Assembly: GCA_034766995.1 (NCBI GenBank)
Contig: CM068315.1
Location: 7,091,185-7,155,184 of the forward strand
From: Acanthacorydalis orientalis
Lineage: Eukaryota; Arthropoda; Insecta; Megaloptera; Corydalidae
DNA: 64,000 nt
Direction: 5' to 3'
The translations under genes and the position numbers were made by a program. How positions within the stretch are numbered: the stretch's first letter is position 1; each line of letters starts with the position of its first letter. Positions 1 through 11,283 of the stretch are shown here, in pieces. The notes below the pieces were generated by a model. The model was given only the letters and a program-made list of their open reading frames with translations. It had not been told where the DNA came from and ran no database searches.

Positions 1-25
1 TATATATATATATATATATATATAT
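1..25. repeat. (TA)n microsatellite at window edge
   Basis: Pure TA run cut by the left window border, grading into interrupted TACATA/TATG motifs to about position 45. Confidence 0.95.
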
Positions 26-149
26 GTACATATATACGTATGTATGTAGTAATGTGCATTTATATGTAAGTAAAAATAAAATATATAAATAAAATTATCT
101 GTATACATCATATGTATATATACATATGTATGTATGGTTGAGCGACAGT

Positions 150-230
150 CAAATGCAAATTGTTTAGTCATTCACTCCGCCTACTATGTATAAAAGACCA
201 ATTAGCATAAAATAGAATGTAAACGTTCTG
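150..230 (+). promoter_or_regulatory. Possible core promoter (octamer plus TATA-like box)
   Basis: An ATGCAAAT octamer (153-160) lies 28 bp upstream of TATAAAAG (189-196). The spacing resembles a POU-type octamer plus TATA box, but no open frame, cap-site consensus at the expected distance or downstream exon can be recognised. In DNA this AT-rich a TATA match is weak evidence. Confidence 0.2.
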
Positions 231-1067
231 GCTGTTTAATGTTTTATGATCTGTAATATAGTCAGTCGGGTACGTACATACACACAGGCATACGTAACGA
301 CCATTTTACTTTCCGGTACGTTCGTCTCGTAACATCACAAATAATTCTATGTATGTGATGATGTTATTGTAGTTAGTTGCATGTAATTGTTCACTGATAT
401 CTCTTAATATTGTACAATTTATTGACCTTGCCTTTTAAATTTATAATCCTGTACTGTTAATCTTTACGATCACTGAGTAAATCATCGAGCACAGATCATT
501 GAGCAAACGTTATTTTAATAGTCGTGGACGTACTTTATGAAAATGTATAAAATTGAATCATTGTAGTAAAGATTTCCAAGAAAAATTTGATTGTTGTATA
601 ATTGTTATAATAAATATAAAATCTAGGATGTATAATACATTGCAAGTCATTTGAGATAATAATTGAGAACCGTGTGAGTATTGCAATATCAATACTATGT
701 GATTTCCGATATTACCACAAATCTACTAGATGAAATCTACTACTGTCACAAATAAATTATTTCTTCATTCCACAAAAACACAACATTTTTCTGGTCAAAA
801 ATTTTCAATAAATTATTAACAATCATTTTTAATTAATCCTGATGTACATTTTGATGGTGATGTTATCAGATCGCAAAGGTATAGAAAGAACATTTTTAAA
901 GCGCGGTGATATAAATAAATCAGATTGTTGTGTACTTTGGCACAATATTAGTCACAGTTGTAGTTTTTATTTTGGTTATAGTTGTTGATGAACGATAAAA
1001 AATTAGTAATTTATTATATGAATAATAATATAAAAACTTGTATATATATACATACATATACATATAC

Positions 1068-1069
<2 letters not shown>
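231..1069. other. Non-coding stretch, no gene seen
   Basis: AT-rich sequence with stops in all frames. The only structure seen is a diverged copy of a dispersed repeat at 745-905, listed separately. Confidence 0.5.
745..905. repeat. Diverged dispersed repeat, copy a
   Basis: Shares an ordered block with 8725-8890: a 'TCAAAAAT...CAATAAATTATT' part, then 'CATTTTTAATT', then 'ATGTACATTTTGATG' followed by a GATG-rich tail. Weaker resemblance occurs at 3195-3360 and 13140-13325. No coding capacity or TIR was found, so the class is unknown. Confidence 0.35.

Positions 1070-1112
<43 letters not shown>
1070..1112. repeat. (TA)n microsatellite
   Basis: Uninterrupted TA array preceded by TATACA/CATA motifs from about 1041. 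Confidence 0.95.
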
Positions 1113-1116
<4 letters not shown>

Positions 1117-1343
1117 TGATAACTAAACATTATGGACAGATGGTGTAATGTGCGTAACCATATAAAATATATATGTCCTGCTTGAGTCATAATATAGCTT
1201 TTTTGCACATATTTTTTCGCATTTTAATATAATGAGAAATTATTTAATTAATAAAAATGTTGCTAACGAACAGCTGGTGTTTGTAGTATTTAACGGTTAT
1301 GACTCACTAAAAAAATAAATATGTTACTAACTATATATATATG

Positions 1344-1347
<4 letters not shown>

Positions 1348-1379
<32 letters not shown>
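1348..1379. repeat. (TA)n microsatellite
   Basis: Pure TA array about 32 bp long. Confidence 0.95.
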
Positions 1380-1383
<4 letters not shown>

Positions 1384-1905
1384 ATTTAAATAATTTAAAA
1401 TATTAAAAAAAATGTCAGATATTTATCAGATGCAAATTTTTCATCTGGGTTGAATAACTCTATAAGGTAATTGACTCCTTGTTTTTCTCATTTTTTTTAA
1501 CATTAGAAACATAAATTAAACATTTCTATAGCAAAAATATTCTTATTACAACATTGTTTGTACAAAAAATACACTATTTCAGTATTTTCAGCCGAATGTT
1601 GTATCTGGTACCAAATAAATTTAAAATCTATTATGTTATTTAAAATAATGTCTCGAATTATAGTGTAAGTTCAGTGCTGCACTCTTGAAAGGAAGCGTGA
1701 GATTTTTTTAAAATTAAATCAAAAATATGTTTTTAACAATTATTACATTATTAATTTATAATCTTGATAAAATTAATAAACTTGATTAAATTAAATATTT
1801 TAATCGAAATATAAGTTCGAAGAGACTGATCGAAAGTATAAGAAAGGCATTGATAGAGGAATGGTAATTGTTCTTATTTAAATTTTAAGATTATATCATA
1901 TTGTC

Positions 1906-1908
<3 letters not shown>

Positions 1909-1941
<33 letters not shown>
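1909..1941. repeat. (TA)n microsatellite
   Basis: Pure TA array about 33 bp long. Confidence 0.95.
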
Positions 1942-1945
<4 letters not shown>

Positions 1946-2134
1946 TATCGTAAGGTTATTGTATATTGTATATTTTATACAATGTTAATTAACTAGTAGC
2001 ATGAAAAATATTAATAACAAGTTTATACATATTTTAAAAATTTCATAACATAATTAAATTTAAAAGTTACAAAATATAAAAATAGAATCTATTAAGAATA
2101 TTAGAAATTAACATATTCATTTTCTCAACTACAA

Positions 2135-2138
<4 letters not shown>

Positions 2139-2168
<30 letters not shown>
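2139..2168. repeat. (TA)n microsatellite
   Basis: Pure TA array about 30 bp long. Confidence 0.95.
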
Positions 2169-2170
<2 letters not shown>

Positions 2171-2713
2171 ATTTATTTCTTAAGAGCAATATTTTTGTGA
2201 TGAATAGATTTCAGTAAGGAAATAATTAATAGATTTAGTTTGTGTTTTCTTATTTTCACTTATAATTTTTATATTTTTTTCTATAATAACAATGTAGTGA
2301 ACTCTATGTGAGGATTTTTTAAATTTGATTTTATGTGATTTATTGAATATGTACAGAACAATAACTTTTTTGTGTCACCATATTTATTCATATTTACTTT
2401 ACAACAGTTAACTAATTAATATACGGCATGTTTTTTTTTACTGAACACATTGTCAACAAGCAACTTATTCGGAATAAATTCCATGTTACATACAGTACAA
2501 TTGCGATAAAGTTTATTAATTGCAGTGTTATTGTTAAAAAACAATTTTTAATTAAAGAAGTATGAAAATATGTTTAATTTTATGTAAAAACTGATTAATT
2601 AAAAGTGTATTAATTTTAAAAAATGATTTGTTTGGTCATACTCTTTTAGTGTATGAAAACAAAATAGTCAAAATATGTAGATAGCTACAAAAAAACAAGA
2701 AGTTCATTTTTGT

Positions 2714-2716
2714 TAT

Positions 2717-2801
<85 letters not shown>

Positions 2802-2810
2802 ATGTATATA
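2714..2810. repeat. Compound (TA)n(TG)n microsatellite
   Basis: TA array with one phase slip near 2728, switching to a TG array at about 2777-2801 and then back to TA-like sequence. Confidence 0.95.
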
Positions 2811-3885
2811 TGGATGTGTGTGTCGTGTATACACACACATATTTTAATGAGAAGTCTAAATACATGTCTTATACATGTAAACATAAAAATGAAAATTTAA
2901 TCTCATAAATCTGATACGAGTTTTGCATAAATATCGTTCAAACTGTGCTGGAAAAATAATTAGTAATTAATTTTAACAAATTATTTTTCAGGACAATAAA
3001 ATACTGCAATTTACCTGAAACCACTGCTTATATTTTCGATATTTAACTAAGTATATAATTACATAATTTTATGCATTGTATATTGTATCAATAATTTATA
3101 AGTATGATTTTGCAGAAGTGTTTCTATATAGTGCAAGTTTGAAATACATTTTCAAACTATATAACTATAAATTGTAGCAGAACTGTTCTGACACTATGGC
3201 TAAATTCATTTTCAGAAATTAATTCTTTTTCATTTCACAAATCACAAAAGTTTTCCGATTAAAAACATTCAATAAATTATTATTGATAAAAATTTAATTG
3301 TTGATTATGCGAATTTCCTTGGAAATTCCATCATCTTTCTTTAGAGCGCTAAAATGGAGAAAATCTCAGAAAACAAATTGTAAATTTTTATTATGTATCA
3401 TGTGTGTATGTTTAATAAATCTGTAAATATTTCTCATTTAGATATAATTTAAATATATACGTATAAACATATGTGTCAGAATTTATACATAACAATATAA
3501 AAATTATGAATAAAAAAATTGAATAACAAAAGACTGGGTTTCTGTATTGAAAAGTTTATTTGTATAATAAATTAAAGCACATATGACAAGTAAAGTCCTA
3601 TTTTATTTTAATCAAAAATACTTTATTGATTTACTTAATCAAATATACAAAGTTGTGAATACCGTATTTTAGCTATAGTTCTATAAATAGATTGCTATAG
3701 AAATTTAAAGTTTTTTTTGATGTCAAATGGTTAAGAATTATAGAAATCAATGAATTGAATGTTTTGCAATTGAATTAAATGCTCTGAAATCTGTATTCGA
3801 GTTTTATCTTGATTATGATTATTGAAAAATAAGTGAAGTCCATCGAGTAAGAATAGTATAAAAGAAACTATTTTGTAATATACTA

Positions 3886-4412
3886 TTACGTATAAAAATT
3901 AATTAGGTGCCTTTAAGTTGAATCAATTTTAACTCAGTTTTAAATCAGTTTTAAATTGAAATATTTTCTCGTGGTTTTAAGATATTGAAGTTTCAACCAT
4001 AACATTTAAAAAAAATATTTATCTTGACCAGGAAGTTAGCATATCTTCACAAAACATTAGTGAATACGATAGCATCTGAAAAGCAGCATATTAGGCAATG
4101 CATACTTTTTGTAATTCACTTGAAAAGAATGCTGCTTAAGCCGCGGGAATGATTTGTTCAACTTTTGGGGAACGTGTTGTGATGCATAAAATATGCACAA
4201 CATACTAAAACAGTAGAAGAAGTTCGAAAATGGATTACGAATTCATTGACTCAAAGCTCCTTTATTTTTCGACAAGAGATTCGTCAGTTATCAGAAAAAT
4301 AGAGAAAAGTTAAAAAAAATAATGGGGGATATTTTGAGGATTGAAATGTATTCCATTTTCTGTAAACATTAATTTTCTTTAAAGAAGGCACCGAATTAAT
4401 TTATATGCGTAA
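3886..4412 (+). mobile_element. Mauritiana-like mariner, internally deleted (copy F1)
   Basis: A 527-bp element with imperfect TIRs: TTACGTATAAAAATTAATTA at 3886 against the inverted TTACGCATATAAATTAATTC ending at 4412, then GGTGCC on both sides. TA dinucleotides flank both ends (3884-3885 and 4413-4414), the mariner target duplication. Two further copies, at 54810-55365 and 30478-30949, share the interior. The interior is too short for a full transposase (family elements are about 1.3 kb) and keeps only an N-terminal and a C-terminal coding remnant. Confidence 0.85.
4095..4345 (+). pseudogene. Mariner transposase remnant (N-terminus joined to C-terminus)
   Basis: Translating 4118-4200 gives an N-terminal-like segment (LEKNAA, then after a stop AAGMICSTFGERVVMHK) that resembles the first helix-turn-helix of mauritiana-type mariner transposases. 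From about 4217 the next recognisable segment is the family's C-terminal end (VEEVRKW, then RQEIRQLSEK, a stop, and NNGGYF). The catalytic D, D(34)D core of roughly 250 residues that should lie between them is absent. Stops and frame changes make this copy non-functional. The same N-to-C join is recognisable at 54960-55330. The assignment rests on remembered family patterns, not on an alignment. Confidence 0.7.
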
Positions 4413-4522
4413 TAAATCAATCTTATTTAGTTTGAATTGGCAATTATTTTTAAAAATAAATTTCATTAAATGAATTCATTTCAAAATTCTCATTTCAATA
4501 TTTTGAAGCGACCTTATACGAT

Positions 4523-4547
4523 TCTCTCTCTCTCCCCCTCTTTCTCC

Positions 4548-4625
<78 letters not shown>
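4523..4625. repeat. Compound (CT)n / (TA)n / (TG) microsatellite
   Basis: CT-rich run at 4523-4546, then a TA array of about 70 bp and a short TG tail. The TA run reads as poly-Tyr-Ile in several frames and is not a gene. Confidence 0.95.
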
Positions 4626-4626
<1 letters not shown>

Positions 4627-5586
4627 ATTTAACAAATTTCAATGGATCATTCATTAAATGAACCCAATAAATACCAATTATAAAACCGTAAATGCACATT
4701 TCCACTGTATGTAACAATAAAAAATAATTAAGTATCATCAATATTCATAAACCAATAAAACGAGTAAATTTAAAAAAACGTCTAGCAGGTACACGTACAT
4801 GCGTACGTCGATGCAGTAATAAAAAAAAAAGCGAAAATAAATAAATTCACGACTTATAAAGAGTTAAATTATCACATCATTAAAACACCGGTATAAACGA
4901 TCCAAGGGGTGCCTTTTCATTAATAAATTAATCAAATAAGAAACGTACAACAAACAATACATACATATTTTTGATGTTATTGCGATATAATCTCTGATAT
5001 ACGGTCTAGGTCTGAATATAATTATATTTCTACCGCGAAGTTTGTATGTATTGTGCGTGTTTACATACATGTGTGTGTATTTCTTTAACACTTATCGCAT
5101 GCACCGTTTTCTGTGACCAAATTTTCGAATATATATAGGAAACGAGTTTCTTTGAAAAAATTAACGCGATACGATTTTACATTTTATTTTAATCAGTCAT
5201 CTACTAAGTACATAATATCTTCATGCTTATTTAATATAAATTATACAGTCACTCAAAAGTCACCGAAAGGATATATACAGAAAATAAAGAAAAAAAATAT
5301 TAAAGTATTATTGAAGTGATTTTGATCTAAATTACACTTTCTAGACAGTTATTATACAAAAATGTACCAATTACCTAAAAAGATGCATTTACTTATTTTT
5401 AAGAAATAAAAATTTTAAATGGAAGTATTTGTTAAATTATAATAATTGTAAATACACCTACTTAGAACACCAAATATGGAAGCAGGGATTCCAGTAGGAA
5501 TGAATACTTCTTTTGATTCCTCTCTTCAGTTTTTTCCTTAAGACTTTCACCCACGAATGCAATAATTGTAGTGATTTGTAAATGTA
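4626..5586. other. Non-coding stretch, no gene recognised
   Basis: Holds two short open frames (minus strand 4864-5091, plus strand 5113-5319), neither with a recognisable domain, conserved motif or splice context. Nothing else structured was seen. Confidence 0.5.
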
Positions 5587-6062
5587 TTAGATGGTAGGAA
5601 AATAATTGCTGTTTGTGACATTAAAATTAATGTACATTTTTATAGAGAATTGTTCTAAGTGGTCCAGAATTGTTAGATGACTAACGCCTAACTTCTGTGC
5701 AAGCTTTCGAATTGTTGTACGTGGTTTTGATTCAGATAACGGTTTTAGTTGGTCGTTATGAACTGAAAAAAAACGCTCGCGATTTTCTTCATCTTCAAAG
5801 CTTTCGTCCTCAGCACAAATTTTTGGAACCATCATTGCACTGTGTTCCTTGACAGTACTTACACCAAAGTATCGTTTAGTTTATGAGCAATTTCTGCTGC
5901 TTTATCACTCGTGTTGAACTCATAGAAAAATTTTACTCTTATTTGCTTCTTTTCCATCTTTAATTCAATAGCTCAATTTAAAGTAAAATTAGTAGTAAAA
6001 CCAAAGTCGATGTTACCAAAATACAGACCGAAAAATGCATTTTAAAATGATATTAACATGAA
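5587..6062 (-). mobile_element. Cecropia-like mariner, 5' end missing (copy A)
   Basis: The 3' TIR (TTAGATGGTAGGAAAATAAT) starts at 5587 next to a TA at 5585-5586. Transposase-derived sequence and the 5' untranslated region follow on the minus strand as far as about 6062. There the similarity to copies B, C and D stops, exactly where GC-rich sequence of another element (6065-6578) begins. The 5' TIR, present in copies B, C and D, is missing. Confidence 0.85.
5640..5957 (-). pseudogene. Mariner transposase N-terminal domain remnant
   Basis: The ATG at 5957-5955 opens a frame beginning MEKKQIRVKFFYEF, followed after frame damage by the DESFEDEENRERF region and by SVHNDQLKPL...TIRKLAQKLGVSHLTILDHLEQF. 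This is the paired-like double helix-turn-helix that binds mariner TIRs, about 110 residues, with the GRPSSVHNDQL-type linker degraded. The frame runs directly into 3' terminal sequence, so the catalytic domain is absent. The similarity is to the cecropia-like group that includes Hsmar1/SETMAR (family knowledge). Broken by at least one frameshift upstream of 5835. Confidence 0.8.
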
Positions 6063-6064
6063 TA

Positions 6065-6578
6065 CAATAATTTTCTGACCGCGGGCCACACGGATTTCCT
6101 TAAGGTCTCTGTCGGGCCGCATATAAAAATTTTTTTTACGTTCCGATACATGAAGTACTCATAGCAGAGGAAAGTATTCCGATCATTCCGGAAACCGATT
6201 TTCTATTTTCAACGAATTTTCACGGCCGCTCTCTATCGCCACCATTGCCCTTAATAGGTTACATACTCAAAATAGTATCGGAAAGTCTAATGGGGTACAC
6301 TTCAAATTTTTTTAGAGGTGGAGGAGAGCTTTTGCGCACAAAATTTAATTTCAATAAATAAAAATCACTATTCTCCACACAAGAATACATTTATTTATTA
6401 ATCTTACAAAAAATCTGTATGTTGTGCAGAATTTGATGGAAGGGGAACTTGCTACTTGTTTATATAATTTAACATTTGATAAATGTTGTAAAATTTACAA
6501 AAAAAATCTTACATCGTGCACGGACCGCACAAAACGTCATCGCGGACCTCATGTGGTCCACGGGTCATACCCTTGCTG
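6065..6578. mobile_element. GC-rich non-autonomous element, hAT-like ends
   Basis: The left part (TGACCGCGGGCCACACGG, 6076-6093) and the inverted right part (GACCCGTGGACCACATGAGG, read from about 6566 leftward) are imperfect inverted repeats. Read inward, the right end starts CAGCAAGGGTATGACC, like many hAT termini. No transposase frame is visible in the roughly 515 bp. No 8-bp target duplication could be identified, so the left border is uncertain. It abuts the truncated mariner at 5587-6062 and may have caused that truncation. Confidence 0.5.
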
Positions 6579-7049
6579 TAAATGACAAAAAGCAAAAAAA
6601 TCGATAACATCATATGAAACTACTATATGATATTAAAAATTAATAAGTAAATACGATGCTTTACAATAAACAAAAAAGGATTTATTTTACTTCATAAATA
6701 TTAATAAAAACAAAAAAATCGTAACTCAGAAAAACTAAAAATACAATTGTTATCAATCAATGAATAATAAATCGAAAATGTATAAAATAAAGAACATTAA
6801 AATTATATTTTCAGTTCATAATAAATTAAATATGGCTTGTTTTTAATAACGTTAAACATTTTGAAACAATCCATATTATATTAATATAAATACTTATTTT
6901 ATATCTAACAATTATTTTGTTAAAAGTGCTGATTTCAATAGTAATTAATCGATTTTGATGAGAGGGTGTTGATGTATCTTGAGTAGAAAATAACTTTATT
7001 AAATATGAAATTATAAGTTTCTTACTAATCAGGTGTATTTTTATGTGTT

Positions 7050-7056
<7 letters not shown>
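6579..7056. other. Non-coding stretch, nothing seen
   Basis: AT-rich sequence without open frames, TIRs or repeats I could recognise. Confidence 0.5.
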
Positions 7057-7101
<45 letters not shown>

Positions 7102-7122
7102 GTATATATATATATATATATG
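7057..7122. repeat. (TA)n microsatellite with one CG interruption
   Basis: TA array interrupted by ATACGTATA near 7100. Confidence 0.95.
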
Positions 7123-7488
7123 TACTCGTATATGTATTATTTAGTAATGTATTTGTGTTTTTATTCACTGTTGTACAAGTTCGAATACACACATAAAAAC
7201 TAAAATTATAAAAGAACCGTTTCGAAACTTTTTCTTGAAAATAAGTTAATATATTACCGTTCCAAACATCAATATGTCAAAATATATTAAATTTTTCGAA
7301 TAAGCAATAAGTCAGAACAGGAGAAAAAAACACGATATAAAAAACTGCATGTGGTCCCGAAGACTTATATTTTTTTTACTACACAAAAGGCATCATATGA
7401 TGTTCTATTCTACCATTCTTATGAAGGTCATTCAGTCGATAACTGTAGTCGATAAAACAATTTATATACAGGTACACGGCTGTTTATT

Positions 7489-7575
7489 GCAGGGGCGGCG
7501 CTAGGGGTGGATCGGTGTGGTCATATGCTCGCCATGAACTGTGTTATTGCCCACACGGTGCCATTAAATCATGCA
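7489..7575. other. GC-richer patch, possible hAT terminus
   Basis: CAGGGGCGGCGCTAGGGG at 7490-7507 looks like a hAT-type terminal sequence. No matching opposite end or 8-bp duplication of the flank was found, so this is only a candidate solo end. Confidence 0.25.
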
Positions 7576-7726
7576 AAGTAAAACGTTAAATAATTATTTT
7601 TATACGTTCATAATTCATTTTTTTTTAGGTTTGGAATAACAGTGCGATAATAAAAAGTGCTAAAAATTATTATTTGTTATATATAATGAATTAGAAAGTT
7701 TTATTTACAAAATATATATCGTACAA

Positions 7727-7728
<2 letters not shown>

Positions 7729-7793
<65 letters not shown>
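7729..7793. repeat. (TA)n microsatellite
   Basis: Pure TA array about 65 bp long. Confidence 0.95.
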
Positions 7794-7797
<4 letters not shown>

Positions 7798-7891
7798 GAA
7801 TTATTATACAAATTATCAAGACCAATTTAAGTTAGAAAGTGTTGAAGGTCAGTGTCTTTTTAAAACATTTATATATTTTAAAGAATTACAA

Positions 7892-8023
7892 AATTTCTTA
7901 ATAAATAATTATTAAATCTCTAGATTCAAACTATGTGTTTGTAAATGGGATTAACAGAATTTCTTAATAAATAATTATTAAATCTCTAGATTCAATCAGT
8001 GTTTTTGTAAATGGGATTAACAG
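7892..8023. repeat. Two-unit 66-bp tandem repeat
   Basis: Unit 1 (7892-7957) and unit 2 (7958-8023) both run from AATTTCTTAATAAATAATTA to GGGATTAACAG and differ at only a few bases around the middle. No coding frame crosses it, so it looks like a recent local duplication. Confidence 0.9.
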
Positions 8024-8232
8024 TGTGACAATTTATTGCTGTTTGGTTATAAAATGACAATGATTTCAAATATTTTTTAAAAAAATCTCAACTTTGATGT
8101 ATTCTAAAGGTTTACAATTAAAAATAGAAAAGTATAATGTTATTCGTGGTGATGACATATTTGTTAGATCCATGATATAACATTTTCATAATATTTCTTT
8201 AGTGGTGTATGTTATATCTGTATAGTGGTACA

Positions 8233-8624
8233 CAGTGCCAGATTTACCTAAATGTCGCCTTTGTGCCACTAATCAAATGTTGCCCCTTCCTCCCAAAATT
8301 TTTTCCAAATGAATTAAGAGAAATCCGTGACTGTTGATAATTAAGAGACCATTTCAACAGAGAAAAATTTAATGATCACTAAAAACTTTTTAAATTTACC
8401 ATTCATTTAATTTATTTAAAAAATGCAAATTGTGAAGATCTGTTACATAAATTTCATAAACAACGTTTGAACTACAAAACGTTTTAGATTCAGTTTTTAA
8501 TTTCACATTGAAGCCACCTGTAAATCGAAATTATGATTGAAAATAAAATTTCCAGATTTCCCAAATTTTCCGCCTCTAAAAATTTGCCGTCCTGGGCAGT
8601 GGCCTCTGTCAAAAACCTATGCTG
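8233..8624. mobile_element. Probable hAT-type MITE with 8-bp TSD
   Basis: The left end is CAGTGCCAGATTT at 8233; the inverted right end is CAGCATAGGTTTTT ending at 8624. The flanks are GTGGTACA (8225-8232) and GTGGTATA (8625-8632), an 8-bp duplication with one mismatch, as expected for hAT insertions. Subterminal sequence is GC-richer than the surroundings (CCGTCCTGGGCAGTGGCC at 8588-8605). The 79-codon open frame starting at 8533 crosses the right border and is not a gene. Confidence 0.55.
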
Positions 8625-10365
8625 GTGGTATATATATTTTCTATATTTTCTGCTTGGAAGGAAATATAGAAAAAATAAGTTGATAAATAATAGAATGTTT
8701 GATTTGTGTGATCAGAAATTAGTCAGTATTGGACATTATTTTCATTCTTACAAATTACAAACAAATATCTAGTCAAAAATGTACAATAAATCATTATTGA
8801 TCATTTTTAATTGGTTCTTATGTACATTTCGATGATGATGTCATCTTCTTCAAGTGTCAAGTACAGAAATATTTGTGAAAAATTTCTTGTATCGATTTTC
8901 CATTTAAATATCAACCGATAACATCGAATGTTCCTTTTTCAGATATTATATATGAAATAAATTTTCTCTTTATTATATACACACACAGTGACATTGTCAG
9001 TATTATGAAGTAAGAAAGTAATTGACAATCGGTATTTTTTCAACTAATACACTATAAAAAATATTTATTCTCTCGGATTCATATTTATTTTTAAAAATGC
9101 ATTGTATGAAAATCTAATAGTATTAGTTAAGAATCAAATTAAAGAAATATATTTTCTTGAATATTTATATAATGTTTTATACAATCAAATTACAAAATAT
9201 ATCATTAATTGTAAATAAACTATAATTCCAAAAACAAGTATTTGTATTATGAAATAAAATGTACAGACATTTTTTTTTTTTAAATTAATATTTTTAATAA
9301 AAATGTGCAAATGATTTGAATTTAGTTATTTTGCACATATAATAGATTATCCACTCATAACAAAATTGTCTGTTTAAAAATACTATTTGATTGTTGTTTA
9401 TAGGAATTTTAATGGTGCTGTTATCATGTTCAGAGCATTAAGGTATAGAAATTTCTGGAAATGCGCATAGGCAGCATACAAAAATAATCAATAAATTGTT
9501 GAACAGTTTTCATTAGAAACAAATTTACATAAAATTCCAGTGTAAAATACTACCCTGTAAAACTAGGTAATTTTTAGTCTATTAATTGTCTTAAATGATC
9601 ATGTTCTTGTTTTATTATTGTTTCGAAAATGAAATCTTTTTTAAAAAAATAGTTTTATTTAAAGTACTTTTGAAAAAAAAACACTAATTTTATATTACAC
9701 AATCATTTAACTATCAAAATTATAATTGTATGTCTGTGATCCCGTTAATGAATTGTTTTAGTTTTTTTTAATTCTCTTAATTTCAGTTTTCCACTATTAA
9801 CTGCGACAATCTTGACAATATTTGAGTCTCTAATATCAACCTCAAGATGGTAGACGTGTTGAATTTAATGTGTAGAATAGACACTCCGATGATTCAAAAA
9901 AACACAGACCGCCAAAATAATGCCTTTATATACTTTATATACTATTTACATATTTAAAAATATAAAATTGCATTTTACAAATAATATATACATAATTAAA
10001 TGTGATCATTCTTCTGTATTTAACTTTTTTTATTAATTATTTCCATTAAATCCATCTTTACTTTAAAATATAAATGCATTCTTTTGAAATCTTCTGCAAA
10101 TTTCTAACCACAGACTGTATATATGTTCATAGAATAATATTACATATATATTACAATTAATTATGTTAAAAAAATAATTTTTATATGTGTGTTTTTCATG
10201 TATATTTACACATATTTATTTTGTTATGTTTTTAAGATGATATCGTTATTATTAGCAATTTAATAAAGACGGTATCGCTTTGTAAATCTGTGAATGTGCT
10301 TTAATTAAATACATGTATTTATATCCAGCAGAAATTTAAATAATATAAATATTTATAGATTGATC
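8625..10365. other. Non-coding stretch with a diverged repeat copy
   Basis: Holds the dispersed repeat copy at 8725-8890 and possibly a weaker one at 9340-9450. No other gene, RNA or element was recognised. Confidence 0.5.
8725..8890. repeat. Diverged dispersed repeat, copy b
   Basis: Matches 745-905 in order: a TCAAAAATGTACAATAAAT block, then GATCATTTTTAATT, then ATGTACATTTCGATGATGAT and a following TC-rich part. The other possible members are too diverged for boundaries to be set. Confidence 0.35.
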
Positions 10366-10373
10366 ATACATAC

Positions 10374-10433
<60 letters not shown>
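10366..10433. repeat. (CATA)n(TA)n microsatellite
   Basis: Five CATA units (10366-10386) leading into a pure TA array. Confidence 0.95.
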
Positions 10434-10435
<2 letters not shown>

Positions 10436-10591
10436 TGTCTGTATAGTTCAGGTTCCAGTAAAAAAATATAATTTATTCAATTTTATTGATTATTTTTAAC
10501 TGAATAGTTTTCGTCAATATTAAAATACTTTTTGAAGTTTAACAGGAATTGTTTTTTTTCTTTACCTTCATTTGAATTTATAACCAAATGC

Positions 10592-10594
<3 letters not shown>

Positions 10595-10634
<40 letters not shown>
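10595..10634. repeat. (TA)n microsatellite
   Basis: Pure TA array about 40 bp long. Confidence 0.95.
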
Positions 10635-10638
<4 letters not shown>

Positions 10639-10903
10639 TAAAAAAAAGAATATATAAAAACTTGTATTACTATATTTAGACATTATGAATTGTAAGGGTA
10701 AATATTTTTATGCACAAGTAAAGAAGAAAACAAATTACACCTGTTATCAATTAAAAATTGAAACAGGAAAAATTCAGATCAGGAAGTCAAAAACCGCCTG
10801 TGTTTGGGTAAGGGAGTATCGGTTTTATTCAAGCCTACGGTCAGTTTCTTAAGACCTAATGTCTGTTCGTCTATATTTACATACATACATACCTTCATGT
10901 ATA

Positions 10904-10919
10904 TACACACACACACACC

Positions 10920-11001
<82 letters not shown>
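10904..11001. repeat. Compound (CA)n(TA)n microsatellite
   Basis: CA array (with CACCCACACATA interruptions) at 10904-10954 followed by a TA array to 11001. Confidence 0.95.
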
Positions 11002-11004
<3 letters not shown>

Positions 11005-11207
11005 TTTGTTTCTATTATAAATACGGTTTCGGAATGAAATTGATATTAAATGGATTTTTTATGTATTACTTTTTATAATTTAGAAATTCTAAATTAATTT
11101 TTATAATAATCTATAACATTATTATAAATAATATAACTGTATAACATTTATGTAACAAAAAATATGTGAATATTTGTTATGTTATGAAAGTAAAATATAT
11201 CTATTTA

Positions 11208-11221
11208 TATCTATCTATCTA

Positions 11222-11280
<59 letters not shown>
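11208..11280. repeat. (TATC)n(TA)n microsatellite
   Basis: Short ATCT tetranucleotide run at 11208-11224 followed by a TA array. A similar TATC-to-TA junction occurs at 44218. Confidence 0.95.

Positions 11281-11283
<3 letters not shown>

Larger units (their letters stand above)
1380..3885. other. Non-coding stretch, no gene seen
   Basis: Apart from the TA arrays listed separately, only AT-rich sequence with dense stops in all frames. A weak member of the dispersed repeat seen at 745-905 may lie at 3195-3360. Confidence 0.5.

Noticed and set aside
8533..8772. 79-codon open frame as a gene
   Set aside because: It crosses the right end and target duplication of the hAT-like element at 8233-8624 and has no domain.
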